Assembly (NCBI RefSeq): GCF_038039215.1 | Contig: NZ_JBBPCL010000001.1 | Location: forward strand, 6,510,001 to 6,574,000 | DNA: 64,000 bases | Reading direction: 5' to 3' | DNA from: Pseudonocardia sp. T1-2H | GTDB taxonomy: Bacteria; Actinomycetota; Actinomycetes; Mycobacteriales; Pseudonocardiaceae | Shown here: one piece after another, positions 14,950 to 25,294 of the stretch | Position numbering within the stretch: position 1 is the stretch's first letter | Layout: every line of letters begins with the position of its first letter | The notes under the pieces: model-generated | The model's database searches: none | What the model saw: the letters and a program-made list of their open reading frames with translations, nothing else | Told to the model about the DNA's origin: nothing | Made by a program: the position numbers and the translations under genes

Positions 14950-16824
14950 TCACCGGGCCTCCCCGGGATCGGTCGCGGCGACGAACCGCCGTGCGGGAGG
15001 GTCGGCCACCGCCGAACCGGCGAGGAGGCCCACCCGGCTCGACACGCTACCGGGCAAACCGCTCGTCGTCGGAGTGCCGTGGGCCTCGTCGAAGAGCCGG
15101 GGCACCGCGAACACCGCCAGCGCGATGGCCGCCAGCAGGACGACGACGAACAGCACGACCAGCACGGAACTGGTTCCCCGCGAGCTCGGAACCAGCCGCA
15201 ACGGCTCCGTGGGCGGGGCCGGCGGGACGGGCGGGCGGTCCGTGATGCGGGCGACGTGGGGGATCGAGTGGGCGGGCGTCCCCGGGCGTGCCCCGGGGCC
15301 CGTCGGCGGTCCGGAGATCCGGAGGTCCGCGTGCGCGTCGCGCCCCGACGGGGTCGGCCGCGCAGGGGTCCGGGGCGCGGCCGGTGCCGCGGTGCCCGAC
15401 GAGGAGGCCGCCGGGGCCGCGACGGCCCTCGCGACGCTGCGCGGCCCCGTCGTGTCCGGCTCGGCGAGCGTGTCACCCGCGTCGTCCGGTGCCCGGACGG
15501 CCGCGTTCTCGACGGCGTGCCGCCCGCCGGTGTCCACCGGGGGCCCGGCGACCGGCTCGGCCGGGGGCGGGGTGGCGGTCCGGGTGGCCGACGACGCCCG
15601 GGCCGCAGACGTCTCCGCCGCCGGTCTCCGCAGGTCGGCCTTCGGGTCCGGCGCGGACTCCTGCTCCTCCCGGGCGGCCGGGGCGGCCCCGGACCCGGCG
15701 GCGCGCTCCTTCTCGTCCTTGCGTCGCCTGGCCGCCTTCTCGGCGCGCCGGCTCCGCTTCCGCTCGGCCCGGTCCACGGCGCGGGCGTCGGTGTCCGGAC
15801 CGTCGGGGCCGGGCCGGGAACCGGCGGGGCGCCGGGTACCGGGCGACACCGTCGCGACGGGGCCGCTCGCCGGGGTCGGCGTCGAACCGGAGGCACCGGA
15901 GATCCGCACCGGGACCGGCGGGCCCTCGCCCCGACGCACGGCGGCGACGGCGGCGGCGAACTCCTCGCCGTCGGCATAGCGCCGCGCCGGGTCCTTGACC
16001 AGCACCGCCGCGATGAGCGAGCGGACGTGCTCGGGCACGGTGTCCGGCAGCGGCGGCGGCTCGTCCCGCACCTGCATCATCGCGACGGCCACCGCGTTGT
16101 CCGCGCGAAAAGGGCGGTGCCCGGCCAGGCACTCGTAGCCGACGATGCCGAGGGAGTACACGTCCCCCTCGGGACCCGCCTCGCCCCCGCTGGCCTGCTC
16201 GGGAGCGATGTAGTGCGCCGTGCCCATCACCATCCCGGTCCGGGTGACCGGGACGGCGTTGGCGGCCTTGGCGATGCCGAAGTCCGTGAGCTTCACCGTG
16301 CCGTCGACGCGCAACAGGATGTTCCCGGGCTTGACGTCGCGGTGCACGTACCCGCGCTCGTGCGCGGCGTGCAGCGCGTGCGCCGCCTGCTCGACGATCC
16401 GCAGCGTCTCCTCGGCGTCGATCGGGCCGCGGGCGATCCGGGCGGACAGCGGCTCGCCGCGGACCAGTTCCATCACCAGGTAGGCGGTGCGCCGGTTCTC
16501 CTGCGGCGCGTCGTCCTCGCCGTAGTCGTGGATCGAGGCGACGCCGGAGTGGTTGAGCGAGGCCACCGTGCGCGCCTCGACCCGGAACCGGTGCAGGAAC
16601 TCCGGGTCGTCTGACAGCTCGGGGCGCAGCACCTTCACCGCGACGTCCCGGCCCAGCCGGATGTCCGAGGCCTCCCAGACCTCGCCCATCCCGCCGACGG
16701 CGATGCGCCGGCCCAGCTCGTAACGGTCCGCGATCCGTTGCCCCGCCGCCAGGGCTCCCGGACCGCTCACGGGGCGACCCCGGCCGGTGGCCCCCCGCTC
16801 GGTGGCTGCTGCCTCATCGCCCAC
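14950..16824 (-). CDS. pknA: Ser/Thr protein kinase PknA, long form
   Basis: 624 residues. Kinase domain at about 30-295: RRIAVGGMGEVWEASD (glycine loop), VAVKVLRPEL, YVHRDVKPGNILL, KLTDFGIAKA, GTAHYIAPEQ. It is followed by a roughly 240-residue low-complexity linker rich in Pro, Ala and Arg with a very basic block (RAERKRSRRAEKAARRRKDE), then one membrane helix near residue 555 (SVLVVLFVVVLLAAIALAVF) and a ~50-residue external tail without PASTA repeats. Mycobacterial PknA is about 430 residues, so the linker is unusually long. GTG start overlaps the end of pbpA by 11 bases. PknA controls cell shape and division together with PknB. Confidence 0.93.
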   Translation of the reverse strand: MGDEAAATERGATGRGRPVSGPGALAAGQRIADRYELGRRIAVGGMGEVWEASDIRLGRDVAVKVLRPELSDDPEFLHRFRVEARTVASLNHSGVASIHDYGEDDAPQENRRTAYLVMELVRGEPLSARIARGPIDAEETLRIVEQAAHALHAAHERGYVHRDVKPGNILLRVDGTVKLTDFGIAKAANAVPVTRTGMVMGTAHYIAPEQASGGEAGPEGDVYSLGIVGYECLAGHRPFRADNAVAVAMMQVRDEPPPLPDTVPEHVRSLIAAVLVKDPARRYADGEEFAAAVAAVRRGEGPPVPVRISGASGSTPTPASGPVATVSPGTRRPAGSRPGPDGPDTDARAVDRAERKRSRRAEKAARRRKDEKERAAGSGAAPAAREEQESAPDPKADLRRPAAETSAARASSATRTATPPPAEPVAGPPVDTGGRHAVENAAVRAPDDAGDTLAEPDTTGPRSVARAVAAPAASSSGTAAPAAPRTPARPTPSGRDAHADLRISGPPTGPGARPGTPAHSIPHVARITDRPPVPPAPPTEPLRLVPSSRGTSSVLVVLFVVVLLAAIALAVFAVPRLFDEAHGTPTTSGLPGSVSSRVGLLAGSAVADPPARRFVAATDPGEAR

Positions 16825-18283
16825 CCCGCAGCGCCTCCGCGATCACCGCGCGCCCGACGGGCGCGGCGACCGAACCGCCGGTGGCCTCGAGCGCCCGGTT
16901 CCCGCCGTTCTCCACGAGGACGGCCACGGCCACCGTCGGGTTCTGGGCCGGCGCGAACGCCACGTACCAGGCGTGCGGCGGCGTGTTCTTCGGGTCCGTG
17001 CCGTGCTCCGCGGTCCCGGTCTTGGACGCGATCTGCACGCCGGTGATCTTGCCGCCGCCCTGTGTCCGGTTCTCCGAACCGATCATCAGATCGGTCAGGG
17101 TGGAGGCGACGTTCGCCGGCATCGAGCGGCCGAGCCGGTCCGGCTGGGTGGTGTCCAGGACGTCCAGCGCGGGCCCCTGGATCTCCTTGACCAGGTGCGG
17201 GGCCATCGTCTGCCCCCCGTTGGCGATGGAGGCGACCATCATGGCGTTCTGCAGCGGGGTCATCCGCACGTCCCGCTGCCCGATGCCGGACTGCTGCAGC
17301 GCGGCGGTGTCCGGGATGTCCCCGAGCGACGACGCGGTGACCGGCATCGGGATGGCCAGGTCGGACTGGCCGATCCCGAACGCCTCCGCCTGCGCGCGGA
17401 TCTTGTCCTCGCCGAGGTTCCCGGTGAGCTCGGCGAACGCGGTGTTGCAGGAACGGGCCAGGGCGTCGCGCAGCGAGGCGGTCGCGCCGGTGCCGCAGGG
17501 CGTCCCGGCGAAGTTCTCCAGCGTGGTGTTCGTGTTGGTCAGCGTGATGTTCGAGGCCGCCGTCAGCTGGCTGTCCGGCGTGTAGCCGTTCTGCAGCGCG
17601 GCCGCGGTGTCCACCAGCTTGAACGTCGAGCCCGGGGGATAGGTCTCCGAGATCGCCCGGTTGACCAGCGTCGGCGGGTCCGTGGCGTTCGCGTCCGCCC
17701 AGGCCTTCTGCTGCGCCGACGAACTGTGGCTGGCCAGTGGGTTCGGGTCGTACGACGGCGTCGAGGCCATCGCGAGGATCTCGCCGGTCTGCGGGTTGAG
17801 GGCCACCACGGCACCCGCGTAGCCCTTGTCCGCCATCTCCTTGTAGGCGCGCTCCTGCACCGACGGCCGGATCGTCAGCACGACGTTGCCGCCGCTCGGG
17901 TCCCGGCCGGTGATCAGGTCCGAGAGCCGGCGGCCGAAGAGCCGGTCGTCGCTGCCGTTGAGCACGGAGTCCGAGTACCGCTCGATCCCGCTGGAGCTGT
18001 AGACCACCGAGTAGTAGCCGGTCAGCGGCGCGTAGGCGGGGCCGTTCGTGTACTGGCGCTGGTACTTCAGCCGGTCGTCGGTCGCGACGCTCTGAGCGAG
18101 CACCTGGCCGTCCGCGCTGATCTGGCCGCGCTTGCGCGCGTACTCGGCGAGCAGCACGCGCTGGTTGCGCGGGTCGCTGCGGTAGTCCCCGGCCTTGACG
18201 ACCTGGACGTAGGTCAGGTTGCCCAGCAGCATCAGGATCAGCGCCATCACGGCGATGGCGATGCGGCGGATCGGCGTGTTCAC
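16814..18283 (-). CDS. pbpA: Class B penicillin-binding protein (transpeptidase) PbpA
   Basis: 489 residues: an N-terminal anchor (IRRIAIAVMALILMLLGNLTYV), a PBP dimerisation domain, and a transpeptidase domain with the three active-site motifs: GSTFKL (SxxK nucleophile), SCNTAF (SxN) and SKTGTAE (KTG). It makes peptidoglycan crosslinks with the SEDS polymerase encoded just upstream. GTG start at 18281-18283 overlaps the rodA stop in GTGA, so the pair is translationally coupled. A known substrate class for PknB in related organisms. Confidence 0.95.
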   Translation of the reverse strand: MNTPIRRIAIAVMALILMLLGNLTYVQVVKAGDYRSDPRNQRVLLAEYARKRGQISADGQVLAQSVATDDRLKYQRQYTNGPAYAPLTGYYSVVYSSSGIERYSDSVLNGSDDRLFGRRLSDLITGRDPSGGNVVLTIRPSVQERAYKEMADKGYAGAVVALNPQTGEILAMASTPSYDPNPLASHSSSAQQKAWADANATDPPTLVNRAISETYPPGSTFKLVDTAAALQNGYTPDSQLTAASNITLTNTNTTLENFAGTPCGTGATASLRDALARSCNTAFAELTGNLGEDKIRAQAEAFGIGQSDLAIPMPVTASSLGDIPDTAALQQSGIGQRDVRMTPLQNAMMVASIANGGQTMAPHLVKEIQGPALDVLDTTQPDRLGRSMPANVASTLTDLMIGSENRTQGGGKITGVQIASKTGTAEHGTDPKNTPPHAWYVAFAPAQNPTVAVAVLVENGGNRALEATGGSVAAPVGRAVIAEALRGGR

Positions 18284-19757
18284 GTGTCGGCCTTCTTGAC
18301 GTCCGGCCGCTGGACGAACTCCGTGCTGGCCTCGGCGATCGGGGCCTGCGGCTGCACGGGACGCCGGGTCAGCGGTGCGCGCGCGGCGTTCGAGATGCGC
18401 AGCAGCAGCGCCACCAGGGCGTAGTTCGCAACCAGGGAAGAACCTCCGTAGGACAGGAACGGCAGGGTCAGGCCGGTGAGCGGGATGAGCTTCGAGGCCC
18501 CGCCGATGACGACGAACATCTGCAGCGCGATGACGAAGGACATACCGGTGGCGAGCAGCTTGCCGAAGCTGTCCCGCACGGCCAGGGCGGACCGCAGCCC
18601 GCGGGTGATCATGACGAGGTAGACGACGAGGATCGAGGCCAGGCCGATCAGGCCCAGCTCCTCCCCGAGCGTGGAGAGCATGAAGTCGCTCTCGGCGAAC
18701 GGCACGAGGTCCGGCCGGCCCGCGCCGAGCCCGGTGCCGCCGACACCGCCGGTGCCGAGCCCGAACAGCGCCTGGCCGATCTGGTAGCCGCGGTTGTCGA
18801 AGTCCGAGAACGGGTCGAGCCACACCTGCACACGGATCTGGACGTGGCCGAACAGCTGGTACGCGACCGTCGCTCCGGCGGCGAAGAACGCCAGGCCGAT
18901 GATCATCCAGGAGACCCGCTCGGTGGCCGCGTAGAGCAGCACCAGCAGGATCCCGAAGAACAGCAGCGACGTCCCGAGGTCCCGCTCGACGACGAGGACG
19001 CCGACCGAGAGCCCCCACGCGACGAGCAGCGGCGCCAGGTCCCGTGCGCGCGGCAGCTCCATGCCGAGGAACCGGCGCCCGGCCGTCGCGAACAGGTCCC
19101 GTTTCTGCACGAGGAACCCGGCGAAGAAGACGATCAGCAGCAGCTTCGCGAACTCTCCGGGCTGGATCGAGAAGATGCCCAGCCGCAGCCAGATCTTCGC
19201 CCCGTTGACCTCGGAGATCGACGACGGCAGCAGGCCGGGCAGGGCCAACAGGATGAGCCCGGCGAAGCCGGCGGTGTAGGTGTAGCGCGACAGCGTCCGG
19301 TGGTCCTTGACGAACCACAGCACCGCGATGAACAGGGCCAACCCGACCGTGGTCCAGGCGACCTGCCGGGTGATCAGCGCGGCCGGGACGTCCCCGCCGG
19401 TCAGCGCGGCGCGGTCCGCGTCCGCCAGGTCCAGGCGGTGGATCATCACCAGGCCGAGGCCGTTGAGCAGGGCGACCGACGGCAGGATCAGCGGGTCCGC
19501 GTACGGCGCCCACTTCCGGACCGCGAGGTGCGCGATCCCGAACAGCGCCAGGTACGCCAGCCCCACGTAGACGAGCGAGCTGGTGAGCTGCTGTTCCTGG
19601 TTGGCCTCGACGAGCACGAGGGCCGCCGTCGTCGTCACCGCGGCGAGGGCGAGCAGGACCAGCTCGATCCCGCGCCCGGTGGGGAGCGCGGGGGCCGACG
19701 ACGGGTTCGCGGCCGGGCGGCCGGTCCCGACGTCCGGAGTGCTGACGTTCGGGGCCA

Positions 19758-19758
<1 letters not shown>
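18280..19758 (-). CDS. rodA: SEDS peptidoglycan glycosyltransferase RodA/FtsW family
   Basis: 492 residues with about ten to twelve membrane helices. SEDS signatures: GAKIWLRLG, IQPGEFAKLLLIVFFAGFL, VERDLGTSLLFFGI, FAESDFMLSTLGEELGLIG and LPFLSYGGSSLVANY. The family polymerises glycan strands and works with the cognate class B PBP encoded next. The C-terminal cytoplasmic tail (about 40 residues) is charged and could be a kinase target. Its ATG shares one base with the pstP stop and its stop overlaps the pbpA start. Confidence 0.95.
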
Positions 19759-21082
<1,324 letters not shown>

Positions 21083-21086
<4 letters not shown>

Positions 21087-21541
21087 GAGCGCAGCTCGAT
21101 CACCGTCTTGCCGATACGGACAGGGGTCCCGAGCGGTACCCGGGTGGGACCGGTGACCTTAGCCCGATCGAGATACGTGCCGTTCGTCGACCCGAGATCC
21201 TCGACGTACCACTCCTCACCCTGCTGGCTGATCCGCGCGTGCCGGGTGGAGGCGTAGTCGTCGTCCAGCTTCAGGGTGGAGTCGTCCGCCCGGCCGATCA
21301 GGATCGGCCGGGAGTCCAGGGTGATCCGGCTGCCGGCCAGCGGCCCCTGGGTGACCAGGAGCTGACGGGCCGTGCGGGCACGACCCGACCGGGCGGTGAC
21401 CCGCCCGCCGCCGGGCATGATCGCCCGCAGCCCCGACGCCGCGTAGAGGTCGGAGCGAACCACCCGCAGGGCGACCAGCACGAACAGCCAGAGGAGGGCG
21501 AGGAAGCCCGCTCTGGTCAGCTGCAGCACCAACTCGGGCAC
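21083..21541 (-). CDS. fhaB: FHA-domain protein FhaB (FipA)
   Basis: About 152 residues: one N-terminal membrane helix (LTRAGFLALLWLFVLVALRVV), a short basic linker, and a C-terminal FHA domain with the phosphothreonine-binding residues in ILIGRADDSTLKLDDDYAST, RHARI and LGSTNGTYLD. The GTG at 21539-21541 is chosen over the upstream in-frame ATG because it gives the conserved N-terminus PELVLQLTRAGF. FhaB binds phosphorylated partners such as FtsZ and PBPs in mycobacteria. Coupled to pstP. Confidence 0.93.
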
Positions 21542-21706
21542 TCGTCGCCTACCCCGATCCACGTCTGTCCGACCGACGATCCGGACGGATCATCGGCGCA
21601 AGCCAGGAGGCCGCGCCGGTCTCTCCCGGCGCGGACCGTAGCAACACGTGCCGACACGTCCGATCCGCTGTCCCCGGTGCGCCGCTCCCGGCGCTCCGGG
21701 CGGCGC

Positions 21707-23005
21707 TCAGGCCTGGGCCCGGAAGACCAGGCTCGAGTGCCCGACCCGGATCACGTCACCGTCGTTGAGCTGCCACTGCTGCACCGGGTTGCCGTTCACG
21801 GTGGTGCCGTTCGTGGAGCCCAGGTCCGACAGCGTCGCGGCCTGCCCGTCCCAGCTGATCTCCAGGTGCCGGCGCGAGACGCCGGTGTCCGGGAGCCGGA
21901 AGTTCGAGTCCTGGCCGCGGCCGACGACGTGGGTGCCCTCGGTCAGCTGGTAGCTGCGGCCGGAGCCGTCGTCGAGGGTGATCGACGCCTGCAGCGCCTG
22001 ACCGTAGCCCGCGCCGCCCCAGCCCTGCTGCTGCCCGCCGGCGTACCCGCCCTGCTGCGCGCCGGCGTAACCCTGCTGGCCGTACCCGCCGTCGTAGCCC
22101 TGGTCGTACTGCTGGCCGTACCCGCCGTCGTAGCCCTGGTCGTACTGCTGGCCGCCGTAGCCCGGCTGCTGGCCGCCGTACCCGGGCTGACCGGCGTAGC
22201 CCTGGCCGCCGTAACCGCCCTGCTGCCCGCCGTCGTAGCCCTGCTCGTACCCGGGCTGGCCGTAACCGGGCTGCTGGTAGCCACCCTGCTGGTAGCCCTG
22301 CTGGCCGCCGTACTGCTGGTCTCCGTAGGCGCCGCCCTGCTGGGCGCCGTAGCCACCCTGCTGACCGTACCCGCCCTGCTGGTCGTACCCCTGCTGGCCG
22401 TAGGCGCCACCCTGCTGCGCGCCGTAGGCGTTGCCCTGCTGGTCGTACTGCTGACCCTGCCCCTCCCGGCGGTCGCCCGCCGGAGGTGCGTAGGTCTGCT
22501 GGCCGTATCCGCCGGGGGCGCCACGGTCGTAGCCGTACTGCCCGTTCTCCTCGGGGTGGCCCGGTTGCTGGCTCATGGGTGCTTCTCCTGCGTTGCGAGC
22601 TCGAACGGCGGTCCGGCGGGAAGCGTCGGGGTCCACGGACGAGCGGGTGCGGAACTGTCCCGTGTGCAGCGCCTCGGAGCGCTCCAGGAAGACTACGACC
22701 TCGCCGTAGGTGTCCCATCCCTGGTCGGCGAGTTGTTCGGCGACGTGGGAGGACAACGACTCGACGACCGCCGCCGAACCCTCCACGTCGCCGGCCATGC
22801 GATCGAGATCGCTGGGGCTGAGCTGCACGACATACCGGTTGGGTGCCAGCAGGCGCCCTCCCGCGAGCGGCTCGATGTGATCCTCGGCTTCCCTGAGCAG
22901 TGCCTGTGCGACTTCCTGGGGAACGACACTGCCTCCGAAGACCCGCGCGAAGGCGTCGCCCACCATCCCCTGGAGACGGCGTTCGAAACGATCGACGCGG
23001 CCCAA
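21707..23005 (-). CDS. fhaA: FHA-domain protein FhaA with long Gln/Gly/Tyr-rich linker
   Basis: 432 residues in three parts: an N-terminal DUF3662 domain (about 1-125; [32 protein letters not shown]), a linker of ~190 residues made of Gly-Tyr-Gly-Gln-Gln units, and a C-terminal FHA domain ([39 protein letters not shown]). The start is TTG at 23003-23005, supported by GGAGG seven bases upstream and by the conserved N-terminus. FhaA recruits phosphorylated MviN (lipid II flippase) in mycobacteria. First gene of the minus-strand signalling cluster, separated from fhaB by about 165 bases, which may hold a second promoter. Confidence 0.94.
   Translation of the reverse strand: MGRVDRFERRLQGMVGDAFARVFGGSVVPQEVAQALLREAEDHIEPLAGGRLLAPNRYVVQLSPSDLDRMAGDVEGSAAVVESLSSHVAEQLADQGWDTYGEVVVFLERSEALHTGQFRTRSSVDPDASRRTAVRARNAGEAPMSQQPGHPEENGQYGYDRGAPGGYGQQTYAPPAGDRREGQGQQYDQQGNAYGAQQGGAYGQQGYDQQGGYGQQGGYGAQQGGAYGDQQYGGQQGYQQGGYQQPGYGQPGYEQGYDGGQQGGYGGQGYAGQPGYGGQQPGYGGQQYDQGYDGGYGQQYDQGYDGGYGQQGYAGAQQGGYAGGQQQGWGGAGYGQALQASITLDDGSGRSYQLTEGTHVVGRGQDSNFRLPDTGVSRRHLEISWDGQAATLSDLGSTNGTTVNGNPVQQWQLNDGDVIRVGHSSLVFRAQA
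22010..22570 (-). repeat. Degenerate GYGQQ/QQGGY-coding tandem repeat in fhaA
   Basis: About 560 bases of short, in-frame repeats coding for Gly-Tyr-Gly and Gln-Gln units. An exact 48-base duplication (about 22075-22155) codes for a repeated [12 protein letters not shown] motif. It belongs to the FhaA linker and is not a CRISPR or mobile repeat. The tract is prone to expansion and contraction, so length may vary among strains. Confidence 0.85.
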
Positions 23006-23323
23006 CGACCTTCCTCCGTTCGCATCGGCGTGTTACCGGCAGGCACGATCGTATCTGTGCTAGCCCGCCGGGTGGTGACGCCCGACCGGGGGCTCATGGT
23101 GACAGGGGGGTGAAAACCGGTGAGGTGCAGGTCACGAGCTCGTCTCGGTCCGGACTCGGGGTCCGGTTCGCGGAGTGATGTGACGGCGGGCACAGCACTG
23201 CCGGTCGACGCGGGTGATCACGGTGAAGATCGTTCCTGCCGCCCGGGTCAGGGGTCCCGGCCGACGCGTGGGACCCCCCGTGCAGGGCCCCGGAACGACC
23301 CCGTGCTAGCTTTTCTCTCGCCA
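23006..23323. other. Promoter region between fhaA and tRNA-Leu
   Basis: 318 bases without a gene. The part next to fhaA holds its Shine-Dalgarno sequence. The DNA is more mixed in composition than the flanking genes, as expected for divergent promoters of the fhaA-led operon and the tRNA. I see no convincing operator, riboswitch or small ORF. Confidence 0.5.
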
Positions 23324-23406
23324 GGGCGAGTGGCGGAATGGCAGACGCGCACGGTTCAGGTCCGTGTGTCCGAAAGGACGTGAGGGTTCAACTCCCTCCT
23401 CGCCCA
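23324..23406 (+). tRNA. leuT: tRNA-Leu (anticodon CAG)
   Basis: 83 nt, a class II tRNA. Acceptor stem GGGCGAG (23324-23330) pairs with CTCGCCC (23399-23405), with A as discriminator. The D arm GCG...CGC, anticodon stem CACGG/CCGTG around loop TTCAGGT (anticodon CAG), a long variable arm (GTCC GAAA GGAC) and T arm GAGGG/CCCTC with TTCAACT are all present. CCA is not encoded. Its place next to fhaA matches leuT in mycobacteria. Confidence 0.96.
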
Positions 23407-23445
23407 CAGTTCCTCTCGACGGGACACCGTCTCCCGATGATCGAA

Positions 23446-23469
23446 GGCCCCGCAGCCGCGGGGCCCTTT
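23446..23469. terminator. Rho-independent terminator after tRNA-Leu
   Basis: GGCCCCGC (23446-23453), loop AGCC, GCGGGGCC (23458-23465) followed by CTTTCTT. A classical GC hairpin with a T-rich tail, 40 bases after the tRNA. It may also stop the convergent kinase-like gene ending at 23484. Confidence 0.9.
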
Positions 23470-23483
23470 CTTCATGTCCGGTC

Positions 23484-24155
23484 TCACCCGCGCACCGCGG
23501 GTCGGTCCGGGTGATCGGCCATCACGAGGACGTCCGCGGCGCCCCCCGGGTCCCGTTCGCGCTCGTACCGCTCGAACACGGGAAGCGTCCAGAGGTCGTC
23601 CGGATGCGTCCGGCGGTGCAGTTGGGCGCCTCCCATGCGCAGGTGCACCGAGATGTCGACGGGCAGGCCGCGGCCCAGGAGCAGCGAACCCGACAGCACG
23701 ACCACCCCGGACGGGCCCAGGTCGCGGTATTCCTCGCGGTAGGCGCGGTCCCGCTCGGCGTCCCAGAGCCGGGGGAGCACCCGGCCGGCGCCGTCCGGGG
23801 CGGCGGGATCGAGGACCTCGCGGCGTAGCGCCCCCTCGTCGAGCCAGCCGTCGAGGAACATCTCCTCGTCCTGGTGCCCGTACTCGAGCCGCACGGACGC
23901 GGGCCGCAGGAAGTCCGCCGCCCGGACGTGCAGCGCTGCCCGCCCCGCCGGCCGCAGCGCCTCGACGACGGCCGCCGCCAGCCGGTCCGGCCCCGTGGGC
24001 GGGGCGCCGTCGACCACCAGCCGGACCCGGCCCGGGCGCGCGGTGACCAGCGCTGTGACGTGCTCGGCCAGCACCTCGGGGGAGACGGGGCGGATCGCGC
24101 CGGGCCGGGTCCCGTCTGCGGGTCGGGCTCCGTTCGCGGATCGGGCCGGGCTCAC
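23484..24155 (-). CDS. Uridine kinase-like P-loop family protein with degenerate Walker A
   Basis: 223 residues. The frame matches actinobacterial proteins annotated as uridine kinase: VRLVVDGAPPTGPDRLA in the P-loop place, then DFLRPASVRLEYGHQDEEMF, DGWLDEGALRREVLDP, VVVLSGSLLLGRGLP and DISVHLRMG. The Walker A lysine and Ser/Thr (GKT/S) are replaced (TGPDR), so ATP binding in the normal way is doubtful and kinase activity should not be assumed. It overlaps the upstream DUF2630 gene in ATGA, forming a two-gene unit that converges on the tRNA-Leu terminator. Confidence 0.7.
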   Translation of the reverse strand: MSPARSANGARPADGTRPGAIRPVSPEVLAEHVTALVTARPGRVRLVVDGAPPTGPDRLAAAVVEALRPAGRAALHVRAADFLRPASVRLEYGHQDEEMFLDGWLDEGALRREVLDPAAPDGAGRVLPRLWDAERDRAYREEYRDLGPSGVVVLSGSLLLGRGLPVDISVHLRMGGAQLHRRTHPDDLWTLPVFERYERERDPGGAADVLVMADHPDRPAVRG

Positions 24156-24397
24156 TGCCGGTAGTTCTCCACAACGGCCGGGTCCCGCTCCTGCGCCGCG
24201 TCGGGGTCCTCGCCGGCCGCGCGGCGGGCGTCCCGCTGCCGGAGCAGGTCCCAGAGGCGGTCCAGCTCGACGCTGATCCGCTGGAGCCGGGCCTGCTCCT
24301 CCTCCGAGAGGGGCTTGCCGATGTGGGCGCGCTCGAGCCGGTGCTCCTCCTCGACCAGCTCGCTGATGTGGTGCCGAATGTCCCGGTCGTCCGCCAT
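24152..24397 (-). CDS. DUF2630 small helical protein
   Basis: 81 residues with the DUF2630 pattern: DIRHHISELVEEEHRLERA, GKPLSEEEQARLQRISVELD, RLWDLLRQRDARR and a C-terminal end in VVENYRQ. Probably a two-helix coiled coil; function unknown. ATG at 24395-24397. Its stop overlaps the start of the kinase-like gene, so they are co-translated. Divergent from the IclR gene with only about 50 bases between starts. Confidence 0.85.
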   Translation of the reverse strand: MADDRDIRHHISELVEEEHRLERAHIGKPLSEEEQARLQRISVELDRLWDLLRQRDARRAAGEDPDAAQERDPAVVENYRQ

Positions 24398-24448
24398 GCC
24401 GTCCTCCACTGCTTGCCGCTCCGGTGACGAGTACCCAAAACTAGTCCG

Positions 24449-25225
24449 GTGACGGGCGACGACGGCGGGACCGGTGGCTCGGTCCTGCGCGCCCTGCGGG
24501 TGATCGAGGCCGTCGCCGCGGCGGGGGACGGGGTCACGGCGAAGGCCATCGCGCGCCGCCTCGGCTGCCCGCTCCCGACGGCGTACCGGGCGCTCGGCAC
24601 GCTCGTCGAGGAGGGGTACCTCGTGCGGCTGCACGCGGTGCGGGGCTACGGGCTCGGCTACCGGGTCGCGGAGCTGCACCGCAGCCTCACCGCGCAGGTC
24701 CGCCCGTCGGCGGCCGTCCGCGCCGTTCTCGCGGACCTGCACTCCGGCGTCGGTGCCGCCGCCTACCTGGCCGTTCTGCGCGACGTCGACGTGGTGGTGG
24801 CGGACATCGACCGGTGCGCCGACCACCCGGGGGCGGTGGACCTGCGCGTCGGCGAGCCCGCGCCCGCACACGCGACGGCCCTGGGCAAGGCGGTGCTCGC
24901 GGGCCTCGCCCCGGCCGCACTGGCGGACGTCCTGGGTCAGCGCGGGCTGGCCCCGCTCACCCCGCGCACGGTGGCGGACCGGCGGGCGCTGGACCGTGAG
25001 CTCCTGCGGGTGCGCACCGCGGGGGCGGCGGTGGAGGTGGAGGAGTTCCACCGGGGTGTCGCGGGGATCGCGGTGGCCGTGCGCGGGCCGGGCGGCGTGC
25101 CGGCGGGGGCGATCGGGGTGTCGATCACGCGGGCCGAGTTCGGCGCGCGGCGCTGGGAGCTCGAACACGCCGTCCGGGAGGCGGCGGACCGGGCGGGCCG
25201 CGCCGGCACGGCGATCGCCACCTGA
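24449..25225 (+). CDS. IclR-family transcriptional regulator
   Basis: 258 residues: an N-terminal winged helix (ALRVIEAVAAAGDGVTAKAI, ARRLGCPLPTAYRALGTL, EEGYLVRL) and a C-terminal IclR effector domain (AHATALGKAVLAGL, EEFHRGVAGIAVAVRGPGG, AIGVSITRAEF). Family members sense small carboxylates or aromatic breakdown products. GTG start; TCCGGTGACG occurs twice just upstream (24419-24428 and overlapping the start), possibly part of an operator. No catabolic gene is on the same strand, so the target may be itself or the divergent DUF2630 pair. Confidence 0.9.
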   Translation: MTGDDGGTGGSVLRALRVIEAVAAAGDGVTAKAIARRLGCPLPTAYRALGTLVEEGYLVRLHAVRGYGLGYRVAELHRSLTAQVRPSAAVRAVLADLHSGVGAAAYLAVLRDVDVVVADIDRCADHPGAVDLRVGEPAPAHATALGKAVLAGLAPAALADVLGQRGLAPLTPRTVADRRALDRELLRVRTAGAAVEVEEFHRGVAGIAVAVRGPGGVPAGAIGVSITRAEFGARRWELEHAVREAADRAGRAGTAIAT

Positions 25226-25243
25226 CTGCTCACGCACGGGTCG

Positions 25244-25283
25244 GCGTGCCCACGCCCACGTTCCGGCGCGGGCGCGGGCACGC
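25244..25283. terminator. Bidirectional terminator between IclR and LLM genes
   Basis: GCGTGCCC-A-CGCCC (25244-25257) pairs with GGGCG-C-GGGCACGC (25270-25283), a 13-bp stem with one mismatch and a 12-base loop, between two convergent genes. Confidence 0.65.
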
Positions 25284-25294
25284 GAAGGGCCGGG

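Noticed and set aside
12178..16614. A 1478-codon open frame on the plus strand across trpG, pknB and pknA
   Set aside because: It is antisense to three well-supported genes and its translation is low-complexity Arg/Gly/Val text typical of high-G+C shadow frames.
22010..22570. Possible CRISPR or minisatellite array
   Set aside because: The repeats are in frame, short and degenerate, and code for the FhaA linker; there are no constant repeat-spacer units.
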